Origin: Actinacidiphila paucisporea
Lineage (GTDB): Bacteria > Actinomycetota > Actinomycetes > Streptomycetales > Streptomycetaceae
DNA: 64,000 bases
Direction of reading: 5' to 3'
NCBI RefSeq assembly: GCF_900142575.1
Contig: NZ_FRBI01000006.1
Coordinates: forward strand, 301,577-365,576
Both the position numbers and the translations under genes were made by a program. Within the stretch, counting starts at the first letter, position 1. Every line of letters begins with the position of its first letter. A model generated the notes under the pieces. The model saw only the letters and a program-made list of their open reading frames with translations. It did no database searches and was not told the DNA's origin. This document shows positions 60,918 through 64,000 of this stretch, piece by piece.

Positions 60918-62504
60918 ATGACGTCGAAGCCGCTGAGCAAGGGTGCCAACACGCCGGTGACCGCCTCCGCCGTACGGGTGGTGCTGACCTGGACCGCCGG
61001 GCCGCCCGGCGGGACGGACCCGGACGCGTCCGCGCTGCTGCTGACGCGGGACGGGAAGGTGCGCGGCGACGACGACTTCGTCTTCTACAACCAGCCGCGG
61101 CACGCTTCGGGCGCGGTACGCCACATGGGCAAGCAGGGCGCCGCGGGCGGCACCGTGACCGACGCGGTCGAGGTGGACCTCGCCGGGCTGGAAGCGGTGG
61201 TCGACCGGGTGGTGCTGGCCGCGTCGGTGGACACCGGGACCTTCGGCGCGCTGTCGGGTCTCGGGCTGCGGCTGCTGGACGCCGGTTCCGGTACGGAGCT
61301 GGCGCACTTCGACTTCACGGCGGCGACCGAGACCGCGCTGGTCGGCGGCGAGCTCTACCGGCGGGACGGCGGCTGGCGCTTCCGGGCGATCGGGCAGGGT
61401 TACGCGGCCGGGCTGGCGGGGCTCGCGACGGACTTCGGGATCACGGTGGACGAGGACAACACCGCCGCGCACACCCCCGCGGCGCCCCGGCCCGCCACAC
61501 CGCCGCCCGCTCCCCCCGCCTACCGGCGCCCGGCGCCTCCGCCGCCACCGCCGGCGGGTCCCCCGGCGACCGCGTACCCGCCGCCGGCCCCGCCCGCGTA
61601 CCCCGCGCCGACCCCGAACGCCTACCCGCCGCCCGCGCCCACGGGCCCCGCGGCCCCGCTGCCGCCGCCGCCCGCGTACGGGGGGAACCCCTACGGAGCC
61701 CCGGCCCCGGCGCCCGCCCCGACCGGCGCCCCCCGCATGGTCAAGGGCGAGGAGGACCTGCCCATCGACATGCGCAAGCGCCTGTCGCTGCGCAAGGAGC
61801 AGGTCGCGGTGAGCCTGCGCAAGCACGGCGCCGAGGGCGCCACCGCCCGTATCGTGCTGGTGCTCGACGCCTCGGGCTCGATGGCGAAGCTGTACGCGGG
61901 CGGTGTGGTCGCCGGTGTGGTGGAGCGGATGGCGGCGGTCGCGGCCCAGCTGGCGCACGACGGCACGATGCAGGCCTGGACCTTCGCCAGCAACCCGGCC
62001 CGGCTGCCGCCGCTGACCCTGGGCGACCTGCCGGGCTGGATCGCGCTGCACGTGCGGATCGGCGAGCTGGTGCTCTTCGGCCGCCGCAAGAAGCCGCCGC
62101 GCGGGTTGCAGCCAGGCCAGGTCGACATGCGGGCGGTCGGCATCCAGAACGAGGAGCAGAAGGTCATCGCGCAGGTGCGCGACTTCGTCCGCGCGGAGCC
62201 GTCGCAGGACCCGACCTTCGTGCTGTTCTTCTCCGACGGCGGGGTGCACCGCAACGCGGAGATCGAGCAGCAGCTGCGGGCGGCGGTGGAGGAGCCGATC
62301 TTCTGGCAGTTCGTGGGCCTGGGCCGGTCGAACTACGGCATCCTGGAGCGCTTCGACACGATGGGCGGCCGGCGGGTGGACAATGTCGGCTTCTTCGCCG
62401 TGGACGACATCGCGACGCTGTCGGACGCCGAGCTGTACGACCGCATCCTCACCGAGTTCCCGTCCTGGCTGAAGGCCGCCAGAGGGGCGGGCATCCTGCG
62501 CTGA
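60918..62504 (+). CDS. TerD-vWA fusion protein
   Basis: A 528-residue cytosolic fusion. The TerD domain covers about 1-180 ([47 protein letters not shown]), a Pro-rich linker about 185-270, and a von Willebrand A domain about 285-480 with [14 protein letters not shown] (MIDAS DxSxS) and [11 protein letters not shown]. Ter proteins are tied to tellurite resistance, stress and phage defence and bind calcium. The ATG at 60918 has no clear ribosome-binding site. It stands alone, without terA/B/C or the other tellurium cluster genes. Confidence 0.9.
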   Translation: MTSKPLSKGANTPVTASAVRVVLTWTAGPPGGTDPDASALLLTRDGKVRGDDDFVFYNQPRHASGAVRHMGKQGAAGGTVTDAVEVDLAGLEAVVDRVVLAASVDTGTFGALSGLGLRLLDAGSGTELAHFDFTAATETALVGGELYRRDGGWRFRAIGQGYAAGLAGLATDFGITVDEDNTAAHTPAAPRPATPPPAPPAYRRPAPPPPPPAGPPATAYPPPAPPAYPAPTPNAYPPPAPTGPAAPLPPPPAYGGNPYGAPAPAPAPTGAPRMVKGEEDLPIDMRKRLSLRKEQVAVSLRKHGAEGATARIVLVLDASGSMAKLYAGGVVAGVVERMAAVAAQLAHDGTMQAWTFASNPARLPPLTLGDLPGWIALHVRIGELVLFGRRKKPPRGLQPGQVDMRAVGIQNEEQKVIAQVRDFVRAEPSQDPTFVLFFSDGGVHRNAEIEQQLRAAVEEPIFWQFVGLGRSNYGILERFDTMGGRRVDNVGFFAVDDIATLSDAELYDRILTEFPSWLKAARGAGILR

Positions 62505-62510
62505 GCCGGG

Positions 62511-62630
62511 CCGGACGGCCGAGCCCGAGGCCGGACGGCCGAGCCCGAGGCCGGACGGCCGAGCCCGAGGCCGGACGGCCGAGCCCGAGGCCGGACGGCC
62601 GAGCCCGGGGACGGACGGCCGAGCCCGGGG
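62511..62630. repeat. 20-bp tandem repeat, six copies
   Basis: Unit CCGGACGGCCGAGCCCGAGG. Four identical copies (62511-62590), a fifth differing at one base (62591-62610) and a sixth with two changes (62611-62630), then a 7-bp partial copy. It lies 6 bases after the TerD-vWA stop. A 20-bp unit does not keep the reading frame, so it is non-coding; a minisatellite with likely strain-to-strain variation. Confidence 0.95.
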
Positions 62631-62639
62631 ACGGACGCG

Positions 62640-62682
62640 GCGGCGGTACGGCCGGGGGATGGCGTCTCCGCCGTACCGCCGC
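62640..62682. terminator. Hairpin between convergent genes
   Basis: Perfect 12-bp stem GCGGCGGTACGG / CCGTACCGCCGC (62640-62651, 62671-62682) with a 19-nt loop, between the TerD-vWA gene and the convergent hydrolase gene. No T-run. Confidence 0.6.
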
Positions 62683-62705
62683 TGCGTGCGGGGGCGCGCC
62701 CGCGG

Positions 62706-64000
62706 TCAGGCGTTGAAGACGTGCAGTCCCGATGCCTGGCCGGCCGGCCAGCCGGTGTTGGCGGTGAAGACCAGCCGGACGTAGCGGGTGGTCGCGGCGC
62801 TCGGCAGGGTGAGCGTCGAGGTGTTGCCGGTGGCCGGGTCGAAGGTGTGGGCGCCGGCGGCCAGCAGGGTGCTGAAGGTGCCGCCGTCGGTGCTGCCCTG
62901 GACCGCGATGGTCTGGCTGCGGGTGGCCCACGCGGTGGCCGGTGGCAGGTCGACCACGATCCGCTTGACGGTGGTGGCGCCGCCGAGGTCGACCTGGAGC
63001 CACTGCGGGAAGGCGTTGTTAGCGCTCTCCCAGTAGGTGTTCTGGTCGCCGTCGACGGTGTTGCCCGAGCCGTAGTTCTGGGTGTGGCTGCTCTCCGAGG
63101 TCGGCTTGTGCAGGGCCAGGTCGGTGGTGGAGGAGGTCGCGTCGGTGGTGACGGTGACCTGGTTGGAGGGCTGCGACACGCCGCCGGCCGCGTCGAGCGC
63201 CACCACGTCGAAGGTGTAGGCGGTGGCGGGGGTGAGGCCGGTGACGGTGAAGGCGGTGCCTGAGGTGGTGCCGACCTGGGTGCCGGTGCCGCCGCTGACC
63301 CGCAGGACGCGGTAGCCGGTGACGCCGACGTTGTCGGTGGCCGCGGTCCAGGCCAGGGCGACCGTGGTGTCGGTGTGGCCGGTGGACTGCAGGGCGCCGG
63401 GGGCGCTCGGCGGTACGGTGTCGCCGCCGCCGCTGAGGACCGGTTGGGTGGGGCGGGTGGGGGTGAGGGCGATCTGGCCTTTGAGCATGCGGCCGCCGTC
63501 GCCGGTGAGGCGTAGGTAGTAGTCGGCGGAGCAGGCGGTGCCGTCTTCGTCGAGGGCGAGGAGTCCGGAGTTGGTGGGCGTCCATGCCTGGGTCTCGGCG
63601 GTTTTGGCGATCTGGTTGCCTTCGTTGTACTCGTCGAACATGGAGATGTAGATGCCTTGGACGCCGGCTTTGGTCATGTTGTAGAACTGGCGCCACATGA
63701 AGTCGCCGTGGGCGCGTTGGCGCAGGTTGAGGGTGCCGGGCAGGACGCAGGGTTGGTAGTCGATGCCGTGGGCGGCGCAGTCGGCCAGGTCGGGGACGGT
63801 GGCGACGTTGTAGAAGTTGTCGGCGTCGGCGACGCTGCCGATCCGGCCGACCATCCACGGGCTGATCATGTGGAAGGCGTGGTAGACGTCGATGAATCCG
63901 GGCCGGGAGTCGCGGTCGCCGGTGCGCCACCAGGTCGGGACTCCGCCGATGACGTAGCAGCCCTGGTTCTTGAACCAGTTGACGACGTCCAGGCACGCGG
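62706..64000 (-). CDS. Secreted glycoside hydrolase (GH71/99-like) + fibronectin III + F5/8 type C, 5' end outside window
   Basis: C-terminal 431 residues of a larger secreted enzyme; the frame is open to the window edge. The catalytic part contains CYVIGGVPTWWRTGDRDSRPGF, DVYHAFHMISPWMVGRI and GIYISMFDEYNEGNQIAK, a TIM-barrel pattern of GH71/99-like (endo-mannanase-type) enzymes. A fibronectin III domain follows (PPSAPGALQSTGHTDTTVALAWTAATDNVGVTGYRVLR), then a discoidin/CBM32 domain (ALHKPTSESSHTQNYGSGNTVDGDQNTYWES; PQWLQVDLGGATTVKRIVV). The fungal or plant polysaccharide target is not defined. Confidence 0.85.
   Translation of the reverse strand, partial: ACLDVVNWFKNQGCYVIGGVPTWWRTGDRDSRPGFIDVYHAFHMISPWMVGRIGSVADADNFYNVATVPDLADCAAHGIDYQPCVLPGTLNLRQRAHGDFMWRQFYNMTKAGVQGIYISMFDEYNEGNQIAKTAETQAWTPTNSGLLALDEDGTACSADYYLRLTGDGGRMLKGQIALTPTRPTQPVLSGGGDTVPPSAPGALQSTGHTDTTVALAWTAATDNVGVTGYRVLRVSGGTGTQVGTTSGTAFTVTGLTPATAYTFDVVALDAAGGVSQPSNQVTVTTDATSSTTDLALHKPTSESSHTQNYGSGNTVDGDQNTYWESANNAFPQWLQVDLGGATTVKRIVVDLPPATAWATRSQTIAVQGSTDGGTFSTLLAAGAHTFDPATGNTSTLTLPSAATTRYVRLVFTANTGWPAGQASGLHVFNA

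Noticed and set aside
62511..62637. CRISPR array
   Set aside because: The 20-bp units are contiguous with no spacers, so it is a tandem repeat; no cas genes in the window.
1..64000. tRNA, rRNA, insertion sequence or phage attachment site
   Set aside because: None recognised by eye: no tRNA-like CCA ends with matching arms, no transposase or integrase coding sequence, no flanking direct repeats.

Overview
The window is high-GC actinobacterial chromosome, most likely Streptomyces or a close relative such as Actinacidiphila or Streptacidiphilus. The evidence is the very high third-position GC, frequent GTG starts, ATGA/GTGA stop-start overlaps, several apparently leaderless promoters, and the gene order trpD - qcrBAC - ctaE - ctaFDC - nadA - pspA - cob - pepA - lpd - sucB - aceE - lipB - lipA - glnA. 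From memory this resembles the S. coelicolor core region around SCO2140-SCO2200; I could not check that here. No tRNA, rRNA, CRISPR array, insertion sequence, prophage or biosynthetic gene cluster was seen.

Layout. 0.1-3.3 kb: a stand-alone Lrp/AsnC ligand-binding domain protein, a PLP enzyme behind a probable SAM-IV riboswitch, and trpD. 3.4-12.8 kb: the aerobic respiratory chain, namely ctaE-qcrC-qcrA-qcrB and ctaC-ctaD-ctaF, each ending in a strong terminator; an L,D-transpeptidase and a receiver-like protein lie between them. 13-25.8 kb: a cysteine desulfurase-TusA fusion, a PfkB sugar kinase, an A-type Fe-S carrier divergent from nadA with a striking operator array, a GNAT protein, a pspA-pspAA-histidine kinase unit, a DUF3043 protein, a CmoM-like methyltransferase and an HtrA-type lipoprotein protease. 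25.9-33.6 kb: late cobalamin genes cobU, cobT and cobS interleaved with an LPG-synthase-like protein, a rhomboid-like membrane protein and pepA. 33.7-40.8 kb: lpd, sucB, a GntR regulator and aceE. 41-53 kb: accessory-looking genes, including two paralogous secreted proteins and a MoxR-DUF58-transglutaminase-like cluster whose last member has lost its catalytic residues. 53-58.3 kb: lipB, lipA, small conserved proteins and glnA with a GlnR box. 58.3-64 kb: a winged-helix protein, an Fpg/Nei-type glycosylase, a mop-domain regulator, a TerD-vWA fusion, a 20-bp minisatellite and the 3' part of a secreted glycoside hydrolase that runs off the end.

How the genes fit together. QcrABC and CtaCDEF form the bcc-aa3 supercomplex, with the diheme QcrC replacing a soluble cytochrome c. 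Lpd, SucB and AceE are 2-oxoacid dehydrogenase components, and LipB and LipA supply their lipoyl groups. LipA, NadA and QcrA need Fe-S clusters; the A-type carrier and cysteine desulfurase in the window could contribute to these, although that link is inference.

The most interesting parts are regulatory and accessory: three copies of CGTCA-N3-TGACG before nadA, a 14-bp-arm inverted repeat over a leaderless promoter before the LPG-synthase-like gene, paired GGCAC-N3-GTGCC sites before aceE, a palindrome on the ctaE start codon, a possible CTG start on the methyltransferase, and the two secreted paralogues beside the catalytically dead transglutaminase.
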